A stretch of 64,000 bases of DNA from Azospirillum cavernae (lineage in GTDB: Bacteria; Pseudomonadota; Alphaproteobacteria; Azospirillales; Azospirillaceae). This document shows, piece by piece, positions 44,209-52,310 of this stretch. Position 1 is the first letter of the stretch, and each line of letters starts with the position of its first letter. The translations under genes were made by a program, and so were the position numbers. The stretch spans positions 172,001 through 236,000 of the forward strand of contig NZ_QYUL01000005.1 in NCBI RefSeq assembly GCF_003590795.1, read 5' to 3'. The notes beneath the pieces were generated by a model, which was given only the letters and a program-made list of their open reading frames with translations, made no database searches and was not told the DNA's origin.

Positions 44209-45477
44209 TCAGGGCGCTTTCCCTTCACCGCTCCGGGCAAAAACAACGAAGGGCGCAAAGACGCAGACGACTTGCACAGCGACCACCGCCAGCATCGCCA
44301 GCCGGTGGCCTTCGACCGTGTAACCGCCGGTCGCCACCGGGAAATGGCCCAGCGCCCAGCCGATGGCTGGTTGCAGGGTGAAGGCGACAATGAACATCAG
44401 CAGATTGACCGCCGTGTTGACCCGTCCGGCCAGCTCCGCCGGAAAGCGCTGGGTCAGCAGCGAATAGCCCATCACCGACGCGCTGGCGAAAAAGGAATAG
44501 AGAATCCAGCCGATCAGCGGCGGCACGCCCAGATCCAGCGCCATCGCGCCTTGCGTCAGAATGGCGATGGACACCCCGATGGTCTGCACCATGGGCGGGG
44601 TCAAGCCGATCCGGCGGGCGGCGTCGGCGATCATGCCGAACAGGGCGAATCCCGTCACCATCGCCACCGCCGCGTGTTGCAGATGGGTGGCGACGGCCAG
44701 ACGGTCCATGCCCTCGACGTCGCGCAGCCACGGCCCGGCCCACAGGCTGATGTAAGCCAGGAAGGCCCCTTGGATCGCCGCGCAACTGGGGGCGAGCGTC
44801 CAAAAGGTCGGGCTGCGGAACACCGTCGCCGTACCGCGCAGCAGGGCGCCGACCGTGAGGGTTCCAGCGCCCGCCGCCCGCCGTTCCGGCACGACGGTGA
44901 ACAGCAGGATCGCCACCGCCACGGTGGCCGCCGCGATGCCGAAAAACAGGCCGCGCCAATCGGTGAAACCCAGCAGCAGGCGCACCGGGGTGGTGGCGAA
45001 GACGGCGCCCAAACCGCCGCAAGCCAGAAACAGGCCGTTGATCGTCGGCAAACGCTCGCTCGGCCACCACATGACGTTGGCGGTCAGCGCCGCCATCAGG
45101 CAGGCCGACACGCCAAGCCCGATCATGGCCCGCGCCAAGGCCAGGGTGGGCAGATCATGGCCCAGCGCGAACAGCGCCGCCCCGGCGGCGGCGACCAACA
45201 GCAGGGCGGATTCGACCCGTCGCGGCCCGAAACGGTCGAGCAGCAGGCCAAGCGGCGGCTGGAACAGGCCAAAGGCGATGAAATAGGCGCTGGTCAGAAA
45301 CCCCAACCCCGCCGCCGTCACGCCCAACGACGCCGTCAGCTCGTCGGCGATCACCGCGTTGACGGTGCGGAACAGGAAGGACAGGAAATAGCCCAGGGCG
45401 AAGGGCGTGAAGACGACCAGCACGCGCCGAAGAACGCTGGGGCCGCTGTTCGGGGCGGTTGTGGCTTGGTCGGTCAT
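44209..45477 (-). CDS. MFS transporter
   Basis: A 422-residue major-facilitator transporter with 12 predicted membrane segments. The first half shows ALGYFLSFLFRTVNAVIADEL, then LTSAYFIAFGLFQPPLGLLLDRFGPRRV, the loop 2-3 motif (LLDRFGPRR) diagnostic of the superfamily; TM5-6 and the central loop (VVPERRAAG) follow. The substrate is unknown. The MTDQ start at 45477 has AAGG 9 bases upstream. It is followed by the small hypothetical gene on the same strand after 84 bases. Confidence 0.9.
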   Translation of the reverse strand: MTDQATTAPNSGPSVLRRVLVVFTPFALGYFLSFLFRTVNAVIADELTASLGVTAAGLGFLTSAYFIAFGLFQPPLGLLLDRFGPRRVESALLLVAAAGAALFALGHDLPTLALARAMIGLGVSACLMAALTANVMWWPSERLPTINGLFLACGGLGAVFATTPVRLLLGFTDWRGLFFGIAAATVAVAILLFTVVPERRAAGAGTLTVGALLRGTATVFRSPTFWTLAPSCAAIQGAFLAYISLWAGPWLRDVEGMDRLAVATHLQHAAVAMVTGFALFGMIADAARRIGLTPPMVQTIGVSIAILTQGAMALDLGVPPLIGWILYSFFASASVMGYSLLTQRFPAELAGRVNTAVNLLMFIVAFTLQPAIGWALGHFPVATGGYTVEGHRLAMLAVVAVQVVCVFAPFVVFARSGEGKAP

Positions 45478-45764
45478 TGTGTGGCCTTGCTCCCCCATAG
45501 CCGCGTTCAGCCGGGCCAGCTAAGCCCAGGCGGGGGATGACGTCCAGAGGAAGGAGCTGATTGTCAGCCATGCGAACTTGACGGGACCGCCGAACAGGCG
45601 CACCCTTCGTCCTGTGTTGGATGATGCTGGCCCAAGCATTGATCCCACAACACCGACCATTCGCGCAGACTGGCCGGAATGAAGGCTGGAGTTCAAGCGG
45701 CAACGTCTTTTGGCCGTCTTCCAACGCGCCAAGCCCATCGACAACGTTGCCCGTCCGGCTGACC

Positions 45765-45808
45765 GGCGGCAGGTCCATTGATTGATGGACCTGCCGCCGA
45801 TTGTTTTT
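45765..45808 (+). terminator. Orphan intrinsic terminator
   Basis: GGCGGCAGGTCCAT and ATGGACCTGCCGCC form a perfect 14-bp stem with a 6-base loop, followed 5 bases later by TTTTTT. No gene is identified upstream on this strand. Confidence 0.8.
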
Positions 45809-46012
45809 TGACTGTGCGTTCCGATCTTTCGTTTGGACGAGCGCTCTGCTCAACGCTCGTTGTCCGGGTGTTTTCCGCCCGTTGTCGCCACAGAAAATCA
45901 GGCGCGCGTTGGCGACCGCAAAAGACCGCTCCGCATGACAGCCAATCGACATTCAAAATTAAATTTATGAAATGTTTCGTGGCGCGTCAGAATTTTGCCT
46001 TTTGTTGAGCAA

Positions 46013-46029
46013 GTTAATTGACAATTAAC
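46013..46029 (+). promoter_or_regulatory. Perfect 17-base palindrome containing a CtrA-box-like TTAA-N7-TTAA
   Basis: GTTAATTG-A-CAATTAAC is symmetrical and includes TTAA-N7-TTAA, the consensus of the alphaproteobacterial cell-cycle regulator CtrA. It lies 143 bases upstream of the lipoprotein-chvI-kinase operon in an AT-rich patch. Whether CtrA or another dimeric regulator binds is inference. Confidence 0.5.
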
Positions 46030-46171
46030 CAACAATCATCGAGTTTTGGACAAAGCGCGGTGAAAAAATCGGTCATTCCTGTGACCGGGATTTGATCCAC
46101 CCTGTTGCATTGGCGTTGCGCGGCGCCAATCTAACAATTCCGACCCTCTCCGTTCCGAAAGGTTCGATCGC

Positions 46172-46783
46172 ATGACCGCAACGGGCGTCCTCCGCAAGGT
46201 GGCCAAGGCAAGGAGCCATGGGCGGCGCCGCGTCCTGGGGCTTGCTCTGGCGGTTGTTCCGTTGCTGGCGAGTTGCCTGGGCGCGACGGTCCCGCCGAAC
46301 GCCGCCGCGCCCGAGGCGCGCTTGACGGCGGCGGTCAGCCGGACGTCGGCGACGCCGCTGCCCAAGGTGAAGCCATCTCCGCCGATGGTCGCGTCGCCGC
46401 TGCCGATGCAAACGGCGTCTCTGCCGGACATCCCGCCGCCAACGGCGCCCGCCGCGACTCCAGAGCCGACGCGATCAGCCCCTCTGGCGACGCCTGACAC
46501 CCTGGTTGGGCTGAACGAAGCGCAGACGGCGAAGCTTCTGGGCAGCCCCGCCGCGCGGGAAGAAGCCTCGCCGGGTCGTATTTGGCGCTACGCCAAAGGC
46601 GGCTGTCGGCTTGACGTGTTCTTTTTCATGGACATGACCCTGTCCCAAGACTTTCGCGCCCTTTCTTACGACATGAAGAGCAATCCCAATGTCCCCGATT
46701 CAGACCGCCAGTGCTTTGCCCAACTCCTCGCTCAATCCGGCTCCCCCGCTGGATCCGAACCGAGGGCTGTCCGCAATGACTGA
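46172..46783 (+). CDS. Proline-rich lipoprotein, first gene of the chvI operon
   Basis: A 203-residue protein with a lipoprotein signal (VLGLALAVVPLLASCLG, lipobox Cys at about residue 35), a Pro/Ala/Thr-rich linker of about 75 residues and a small C-terminal domain: LNEAQTAKLLGSPAAREEAS, IWRYAKGGCRLDVFFFMD and a final Cys region (DRQCFAQLLA). This layout resembles short SmpA/OmlA-type envelope lipoproteins, but the assignment is weak. The stop overlaps the chvI-like start by 8 bases, so it is translationally coupled to an envelope-stress two-component system and may feed it. Confidence 0.8.
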   Translation: MTATGVLRKVAKARSHGRRRVLGLALAVVPLLASCLGATVPPNAAAPEARLTAAVSRTSATPLPKVKPSPPMVASPLPMQTASLPDIPPPTAPAATPEPTRSAPLATPDTLVGLNEAQTAKLLGSPAAREEASPGRIWRYAKGGCRLDVFFFMDMTLSQDFRALSYDMKSNPNVPDSDRQCFAQLLAQSGSPAGSEPRAVRND

Positions 46784-47570
46784 GCCAGCCGTCACCCGCA
46801 TCGCGCTGGTGGACGACGACGACCTGTTCCGCGAATCCCTCAGCCTCAATCTGGCGGATGAGGGGTATGTGGTGGAGACGTTCGACCGTGGTCCGCCCCT
46901 GTTGGAGTTTTTCGCGGCGGGCAAGACGGTGGACATCGTTCTGCTCGACTGGCGCATGCCCGGCATGGACGGCATTGATCTGCTGCGCCAGATGCGGGCG
47001 CGGGGAATCGACGCTCCGGTGATCTTTCTGACCGTGCTGTCCGACGAAATCTATGAAGAGGCGGCGCTGGCTGGCGGCGCTTTGGATTTCGTCGAGAAGT
47101 CGCGCAGCCTGTCGATTCTGCTGAAGCGCATCCGCCTGATCCAAGCGGGCGCCAAAAGCGGCGGCGAGGAAAACGGCGCGGCGGCGCAACCGGCCCTGCA
47201 CCGGCTGGGCAGCCTGGAGTTGCGGCTGGAGAACAGCCGCGCCTTCTGGAAGGGCGAGCGCGTCGATCTGACCCTGACCGAGTTCAACATCGTCAGTCTG
47301 ATGGCCGCCCAACCCGAACAGGATGTCTCGTACCGGCAGATTTATGATCTGGTGCATGGCAAGGATTTCGTCGCCGGTTTCGGCCCATCGGGCTACCGGG
47401 CCAACGTCCGCGCCTTCATCAAGCGCATTCGGCAAAAATTCCGCGCCGCCGACGCGCAGTTTGACTGCATCGAGAATTACCCCGGCTTTGGCTATCGCTG
47501 GGGGCAGGAGGAGGGGATGGGCGGCGCCGTGGCGGACGAGGAGTCGCCGGATCGCGCTCGTGCCGACTGA
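46776..47570 (+). CDS. chvI: ChvI-like OmpR-family response regulator
   Basis: A 264-residue DNA-binding regulator. The receiver (residues about 8-120) has IALVDDDDLFRESL, the phosphoacceptor in VDIVLLDWRMPGMDGID, FLTVLSD and the Lys in FVEKSRS. The winged-helix output domain (about 145-245) carries LTLTEFNIVSLMA, DVSYRQIYDLVHG, GYRANVRAFIKRIRQKFR and IENYPGFGYRW, a close match to ChvI, the response regulator of the acid/envelope-stress ChvG-ChvI (ExoS) system. The C-terminal 20 residues are an extra acidic tail. It overlaps the lipoprotein gene upstream and the kinase gene downstream. Confidence 0.93.
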   Translation: MTEPAVTRIALVDDDDLFRESLSLNLADEGYVVETFDRGPPLLEFFAAGKTVDIVLLDWRMPGMDGIDLLRQMRARGIDAPVIFLTVLSDEIYEEAALAGGALDFVEKSRSLSILLKRIRLIQAGAKSGGEENGAAAQPALHRLGSLELRLENSRAFWKGERVDLTLTEFNIVSLMAAQPEQDVSYRQIYDLVHGKDFVAGFGPSGYRANVRAFIKRIRQKFRAADAQFDCIENYPGFGYRWGQEEGMGGAVADEESPDRARAD

Positions 47571-49152
47571 CACGCGGTCGGGGCGCGGGCGGATCGCCCG
47601 TTCGGCCTTGGGGCGCTGGCTGTGGCATTCTCTGGCCAGCCGCCTGATGCTGTTGGTTCTGGTCTTTCTGACCGTGCCGGTTCTGCTCTACGACCAGTTC
47701 CGCCGCGCCGACGAGGCGACCCAGCGGCTGCTGCTGAACAGCGCCCAGCGCCAGGGCGAGTTGGTCGCCCGCGCGCTGGAGCCGGAGTTGCTCAACGCCG
47801 ACCGTTCCGCCCTGCCGACGCTGAGCGGGGCGCTGGCCCGCTTCACCGACGACCGCACGCGGCTGCGGCTGCTGGTCCGCCCGCGCGGCGGGGCGGTGGA
47901 CGGGTTCTATTACGTCGCCACCGCGCCCAGCCTGCCGACCGCCGATCTGGACCAGGAGCGGCGGCAACTGGCGGCCTTGGGAATCCTGGACCGGCTGGGG
48001 GCCAGTTGCGCCGAAAACGCCACGCTGGCCATGCGGGTTCCCCATTCGTCCGGCGGGGAGGAGGTCTTGTCCTCCATCACGCCGATCACCACGCCGTTCG
48101 GCTGCTGGGCGCTGGTGACGAGCCACGCGACGGAGGGGTATGTCGCCTCATCCTTGGGGCGGCCCTATTGGCGCACTCCGGCGGTGCAGGCGGCGGCGGC
48201 GGTCTATCTGGTGATGGCGGTTCTGGTTCTGGCCGTGCTGGCCGGGGTGTGGCGCAGCCTGCGGCGCTTTGGCGATTTGGCCCGCGACATTGTCGGCGGC
48301 GAGGGCGGAAAGCGCGGCGGGTCCTTCGCCGCGCGCAACCGGGTGCCGGAATTGTCCGGGGTGGCCGAGGATTTTGATCGTCTGGTCGACACCCTGCGCG
48401 ACAGCGCCCAATCCTTGCGCCGGGCCGCCGAGGACAACGCTCATGCTTTCAAGACGCCGATCGCGGTGATCCGGCAATCCGTTGAACCGCTGCGCCGCGC
48501 CTTGCCGTCGGACAGCGCCCGCAGCCAACGAGCATTGGCGATGATCGAAACGTCGGTGGACAAGCTGGACAGTCTGGTGTCCTTCGCCCGTCGGATGGAC
48601 GAGGCCGCCGCCGATCTGCTGGCCCCGGCCCGCCGCCGGGTCGATCTGTCCGGCTTGGTGGAGCGCATGGCCGACGGCTACGCCGGGGTGTTGGCGGAGC
48701 GGCGGTTGCGGTTGCAGGCCCGCGTCGAGGCCGGGTTGTTTGTCCGCGCCAGCGAAGAGACGCTGGAAACCATCGTCGAGAATCTGGTGGAGAACGCGGT
48801 CAGCTTCTCTCCCGCTGACGGTCTGATCTCGGTGCGGGTTGTCCGCGATGGGGCGTGGGTCGCGCTGACGGTCGAGGATGATGGGCCGGGGGTGGAGGCC
48901 GACAATCTTGACCGCATTTTCGAGCGCTATTTCTCCCAACGTCAACCGGGCCACGGCATGCCGGACGGCGAGGGGGGCAACGATCAAGCCAGTGGCGACC
49001 AAGCCAGTGGCGACCAAGCCGATGGCGCGCATTTCGGCATCGGCCTGTGGATCGTCCGGCGGAATGTGGAGGCGTTCGGCGGGCGCGTCCGCGCCGAAAA
49101 CCGCCAGGACGGCGGCTTTCGGATGACGGTCGCGCTGCCGGTCGCCGGGTGA
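47560..49152 (+). CDS. Membrane sensor histidine kinase, ChvG-like partner
   Basis: A kinase of about 530 residues: TM1 (RLMLLVLVFLTVPVLLYDQF), a periplasmic sensor of about 160 residues, TM2 (VYLVMAVLVLAVLAGVW), HAMP, then the H-box ADNAHAFKTPIAVIRQS-type sequence (EDNAHAFKTPIAVI), N-box ENLVENAVSFS, G1 EDDGPGV and G2 HFGIGLWIV. The H-box differs from classical ChvG (SHELKNP) but position after chvI makes it the likely cognate kinase. Between G1 and G2 lies a three-copy 15-bp repeat (DQASG). The start is uncertain; GTG 47560 gives an 11-base overlap with chvI. Confidence 0.88.
   Translation: MPTDTRSGRGRIARSALGRWLWHSLASRLMLLVLVFLTVPVLLYDQFRRADEATQRLLLNSAQRQGELVARALEPELLNADRSALPTLSGALARFTDDRTRLRLLVRPRGGAVDGFYYVATAPSLPTADLDQERRQLAALGILDRLGASCAENATLAMRVPHSSGGEEVLSSITPITTPFGCWALVTSHATEGYVASSLGRPYWRTPAVQAAAAVYLVMAVLVLAVLAGVWRSLRRFGDLARDIVGGEGGKRGGSFAARNRVPELSGVAEDFDRLVDTLRDSAQSLRRAAEDNAHAFKTPIAVIRQSVEPLRRALPSDSARSQRALAMIETSVDKLDSLVSFARRMDEAAADLLAPARRRVDLSGLVERMADGYAGVLAERRLRLQARVEAGLFVRASEETLETIVENLVENAVSFSPADGLISVRVVRDGAWVALTVEDDGPGVEADNLDRIFERYFSQRQPGHGMPDGEGGNDQASGDQASGDQADGAHFGIGLWIVRRNVEAFGGRVRAENRQDGGFRMTVALPVAG
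48982..49026 (+). repeat. 15-bp tandem repeat inside the kinase ATPase domain
   Basis: Three copies of GAYCAAGCCRRTGGC at exact 15-base spacing encode DQASG-DQASG-DQADG, in frame, within the ATP-lid insertion between the G1 and G2 boxes. Copy number could change without breaking the frame. Confidence 0.85.
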
Positions 49153-49155
49153 GGG

Positions 49156-49779
49156 TTACAGCTCCGCGTCGTGGGCGGGCAGCAACTCATACTGCGGGGT
49201 GTAGCCGGGCTGCGCCTTGACGCGGTCGGCCCAGGCCTGAATGTTCGGGTATTTCGCCGGATCAACCGCCGATTCGCTCAGCAGGTCGATCCAGGGGAAG
49301 GCGAAAATGTCGGCGATGGTCAGCCGCTCGCCTTCAATAAAGGTCCGACCGGCGAGATGCTGCTCGAACAAAGCGAGGCCGGTGGCCGCCGAGGCGTCGA
49401 TCCAGGGCAGGGCGTTGGCGTCGCCGTTGAACTTGCGCACCGCGCGGGCGCGCTGCACCGGCAGCAGAACATCGGCCAACCAGCTCAGCCATTCAGCCAG
49501 ACGCAGCTTTTCCGCCGCGCTGTGGCCGCCGAATTTGCCGGTCTGCTCGGCCAAATAGGTCAAAATGACGCTGGATTCCGACAGCGATTGCGCCCCATGG
49601 ACCAGCGTCGGCACGCGCCCGAAACGGTTGATCGCCAGATACTCCGGCGTCTTCTGCTGCCCGTTGCGGAGATCGACATGGCGGTAAGAGAAGGGGATTC
49701 CGGCCAGACGGAAGAACAGCCCGACGCGGGTGGCCGGTTGTGAATTGACGTTCCCGTACAAAGTGAAAGCGGCGGTCAC
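49156..49779 (-). CDS. Glutathione S-transferase family protein
   Basis: A 207-residue GST. The thioredoxin-like N-domain (residues about 5-80) has FTLYGNVNSQPATRVGLFFRLAG and the glutathione-contact segment GRVPTLVHGAQSLSESSVILTYL; the helical C-domain has FIEGERLTIADIFAFPWI with the conserved N-capping Asp, and a C-terminal TPQYELLP. It conjugates glutathione to electrophiles or acts in related redox chemistry; the substrate is unknown. The GTG at 49779 follows GGGAG; the longer frame upstream is not GST-like. It is convergent with the kinase gene, only 3 bases away. Confidence 0.9.
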   Translation of the reverse strand: MTAAFTLYGNVNSQPATRVGLFFRLAGIPFSYRHVDLRNGQQKTPEYLAINRFGRVPTLVHGAQSLSESSVILTYLAEQTGKFGGHSAAEKLRLAEWLSWLADVLLPVQRARAVRKFNGDANALPWIDASAATGLALFEQHLAGRTFIEGERLTIADIFAFPWIDLLSESAVDPAKYPNIQAWADRVKAQPGYTPQYELLPAHDAEL

Positions 49780-50049
49780 GGTGTCTGATCTCCCTTCTTG
49801 AGCTGCGGCGCATCGCCGCAATGATCGGAAGGATGGCCAGAAATCAGGTTTGGGCGCCAGTGGGAAAAATGAGAATGAAAAGCATTTCTCGCGAAACAAT
49901 ATCTCGCCGCATGGCAGTATTGTGTCTTTTCTGCTTCTCGCGATGGTTGCCCTGGTCTGCTTGACCAACGCGGGTCATTTCAGTACAAAATATGCTGAAT
50001 TTGAGCCAATGACCTCAGCGGTTGTCGGCTCTTTCCTCCTGACGGCGTG

Positions 50050-50445
50050 ATGATGGATACGGTCGAAAAAATCCGAACAATCCTGGTTGTCGAAGACAAC
50101 ATCTTGATGCGCAAGCTGTTTGTTCGTTGTCTTGAGGAGGGGGGCTATTCGGTCGTCGAGGCGACGGACGCGCGCGCCGTTCTCGACCTGATGCGGGATC
50201 TGGAACCCGATCTGGTCGTGATGGACATCGTCATGCCCAACCTGTCCGGCGTTGAGCTGATTAAGCAAATCCGCGCCGACTCCGGTCTGGCGGCGACGCC
50301 TGTGGTGGCCGTCACCAATCTGGCGTCCCCGGCGGACAAGCGCCGTCTTGCCGACGCCGGATTTGACGGGCATGTCTCCAAACCGATCAAGCCCAAGGAA
50401 TTCCAGGCGGTGGTGGCCGAATTCCTGAAAGCGGCCGCAGCCTGA
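50050..50445 (+). CDS. Single-domain response regulator, DivK/CheY-like
   Basis: A receiver of about 131 residues with all key positions: VVEDNILMRKLF, the phosphoacceptor Asp in DLVVMDIVMPNLSG, the Thr in VVAVTNLAS and the Lys in GHVSKPIKPKEF. No output domain. The start is ambiguous among GTG 50047, ATG 50050 and ATG 50053. It lies 72 bases upstream of the Pel-operon epimerase on the same strand, so it may be co-transcribed or just a neighbour. A role in surface-attachment or cell-cycle signalling would fit the context but is inference. Confidence 0.9.
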   Translation: MMDTVEKIRTILVVEDNILMRKLFVRCLEEGGYSVVEATDARAVLDLMRDLEPDLVVMDIVMPNLSGVELIKQIRADSGLAATPVVAVTNLASPADKRRLADAGFDGHVSKPIKPKEFQAVVAEFLKAAAA

Positions 50446-50517
50446 CGGTTGGAGGCGGCGGCGACGGTGTTTTTAGACGGTTTCTCGTGAATCCAGGACA
50501 ACAGGAGCACCGCGACC

Positions 50518-51444
50518 ATGGCGCGTTATCTTGTCACCGGCGGCTGCGGCTTCATCGGCTCCCATTTGGTGGAACGCTTGCTGGCGGCGGGGCATGAGGC
50601 CTTCGTTCTGGACGATCTGTCCACCGGCAAGCGCGCCAACCTGCCGGATTCGGTTCCGGTGACGGTCGGCACGGTCGCCGATCCGGCGGTGGTTGAAACG
50701 GCGATGGCCGGGATGGACGGCTGTTTTCACTTGGCGGCGGTGGCCTCGGTTGACCGTTCACGCGAAGCGTGGCTGGAGACTCACCACGCCAATTTGTCGG
50801 GAACCATCGCCGTGTTCGACGCCGCCCGCCGCGCCAACCCGCGCGGGCCGATCCCGGTGGTCTACGCCTCGTCAGCCGCCGTCTATGGCGACAACCCGAA
50901 CATGCCGCTGCGCGAAGACGCCGCGACCCGCCCGCTGTCCGCATATGGCGCGGACAAGCTGGGCTGTGAGCTGCACGCGCGCGTCGCCGACGGGGTGCAT
51001 GGGGTGCCGACGACCGGCTTTCGCTTTTTCAACGTGTATGGCCCGCGCCAAGATCCGAAATCGCCCTATTCGGGGGTGATTTCGATTTTCGCCGGGCGGA
51101 TCGCCAAGGGCCAGCCGATCACCATCAACGGCGACGGCGAGCAGGTGCGCGACTTCGTCTATGTGAAGGATTTGGTGCGCTGCCTGACCGCCGCGATGGA
51201 CGCGCCGCGCGCGGGCGCTCCCGTCTTCAACGTCTGCACCGGCGTCCCGACCACGGTCAACCGCCTGGCCGAAGTGTTGGCCTCCCTGTCCGGGCGGGCG
51301 TTGGAGCGCACCTATGGCCCGGCGCGGGCGGGCGACATTCGGTTGTCGATTGGCGATCCGTCGAACCTGCGCGCCGCCTTCGACGTCACCTGCGACACGT
51401 CGCTGGAAGACGGGTTGCGCGACACGCTGGCGTGGCTGGGGTGA
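50518..51444 (+). CDS. NAD-dependent UDP-sugar 4-epimerase (PelX-like), head of the Pel operon
   Basis: Short-chain dehydrogenase-type epimerase, 308 residues. The Rossmann motif VTGGCGFIGSHLVE is at residues 5-18; the catalytic Ser is in VVYASSAAVYG and Tyr-Lys in SAYGADKLGCE. The C-domain has FFNVYGPRQDPKSPYSGVIS and DFVYVKDLVRC, typical of UDP-GlcNAc/UDP-Glc 4-epimerases. Position ahead of the Pel genes parallels PelX of Pseudomonas protegens, a UDP-GlcNAc C4-epimerase providing the GalNAc precursor; specificity here is inferred from context. Its stop overlaps the next start by 4 bases. Confidence 0.9.
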   Translation: MARYLVTGGCGFIGSHLVERLLAAGHEAFVLDDLSTGKRANLPDSVPVTVGTVADPAVVETAMAGMDGCFHLAAVASVDRSREAWLETHHANLSGTIAVFDAARRANPRGPIPVVYASSAAVYGDNPNMPLREDAATRPLSAYGADKLGCELHARVADGVHGVPTTGFRFFNVYGPRQDPKSPYSGVISIFAGRIAKGQPITINGDGEQVRDFVYVKDLVRCLTAAMDAPRAGAPVFNVCTGVPTTVNRLAEVLASLSGRALERTYGPARAGDIRLSIGDPSNLRAAFDVTCDTSLEDGLRDTLAWLG

Positions 51445-52310
51445 TCGGGCGCCGCGCGGTCGCGGGCGGTCTGCTGGCCGGGGGGGCCGCCATGGCGCTT
51501 CCCCGTGTGGCGCGCGCCGCGCCGCGTTCCGCTGGCGACGGCGTGAGTTGGGCCGTCTATTACGCCGACAAGGAACCAACCCGCGCCTTCGAGCCGTATG
51601 GCTTGCTGGTGCTGGACAGCCGCCATCATCCGCCGCTGCGTCCACTGAAGGATCGCGGCAAAACGCTGCTCGGCTACATCAGCGTCGGCGAGGTCGAGAC
51701 GCACCGCCCCTGGTTCGAGCGGGTCAAGGGCTGGGGCCTGTTGGACCAGGAAAACCCCAACTGGCCGGGCAGCTTCTATGTGGACGTCCGTGATCGCCGG
51801 TGGGTGAAGCTGGTGGTCGAGGAACTGGTCCCCGCCCTGCTGCGCGCTGGGTTCGATGGGGTGTTCCTCGACACGCTCGACAACCCGCCGCATCTGGAGC
51901 GCACCGACCCCAAACGCTGGGCCGGGATGACCGAGGGGGCGGCGCGGCTGGTCGCGACGATTCGGACCAATTGGCCGCGAATCCGCATCATGCAGAATCG
52001 TGGTTACGAGATTTTGCCGCAGACCGCCCGCGCCCTCGACTACGCGCTGGGCGAGAGCGTCTACGCCGGTTGGGATTTCGCCGCCAAGGCGTCACACCTG
52101 CAAAGCGAAGAGGATTACCGCTTTCAGGTGGACGCCTTGACCGGGGCGAAGGCGATCAACCCGGCGCTGGGTCTGTTCTCGTTGGATTACTGGGATCCGG
52201 CGGACGCCGCTGGGCTGCGCGCCATCTACGCCCGCCAGCGCGCCAACGGCTTTTCCCCGTATGTGTCCGTGGTCGATCTCGACCGGCTGGTCGCGGAGCC
52301 GCCGCCGTGA
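51441..52310 (+). CDS. pelA: GH114-type glycoside hydrolase, separate PelA hydrolase part
   Basis: A 289-residue secreted protein of the TM1410/GH114 family (endo-alpha-1,4-polygalactosaminidase type). A signal sequence with a twin-arginine start (GRRAVAGGLLAGG, ending ARAAP) precedes the barrel. Likely active-site carboxylates are in LLGYISVGEVET and FDGVFLDTLDN; AGWDFAAKAS and FSLDYWDP follow. In P. aeruginosa this activity is the N-terminal domain of PelA, which cleaves Pel in the periplasm; here it is a free-standing protein ending by a 4-base overlap with the deacetylase gene. GTG 51441 is preferred; GTG 51432 is possible. Confidence 0.88.
   Translation: MIGRRAVAGGLLAGGAAMALPRVARAAPRSAGDGVSWAVYYADKEPTRAFEPYGLLVLDSRHHPPLRPLKDRGKTLLGYISVGEVETHRPWFERVKGWGLLDQENPNWPGSFYVDVRDRRWVKLVVEELVPALLRAGFDGVFLDTLDNPPHLERTDPKRWAGMTEGAARLVATIRTNWPRIRIMQNRGYEILPQTARALDYALGESVYAGWDFAAKASHLQSEEDYRFQVDALTGAKAINPALGLFSLDYWDPADAAGLRAIYARQRANGFSPYVSVVDLDRLVAEPPP

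Larger units (their letters stand above)
45478..46171. other. 694-base gap with an orphan terminator and no assignable gene
   Basis: No frame here has a convincing start, ribosome-binding site or recognisable product. A strong plus-strand terminator at 45765 implies a transcript coming from 45500-45760, either a small RNA or the remains of a gene (a plus frame ending just inside the stem reads FKRQRLLAVFQRAKPIDN, unassigned). From about 45940 the DNA becomes AT-rich and contains the palindrome at 46013 upstream of the lipoprotein gene. Confidence 0.5.

Noticed and set aside
45520..45956. Small minus-strand frames suggestive of a transposase remnant
   Set aside because: No transposase motif, terminal inverted repeat or target duplication could be seen.
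49865..49893. Fur-box-like inverted repeat (GAGAATG, 4-5 bases, CATTTCTC)
   Set aside because: Arms are unequal and match the Fur consensus poorly; no iron-related gene is nearby.
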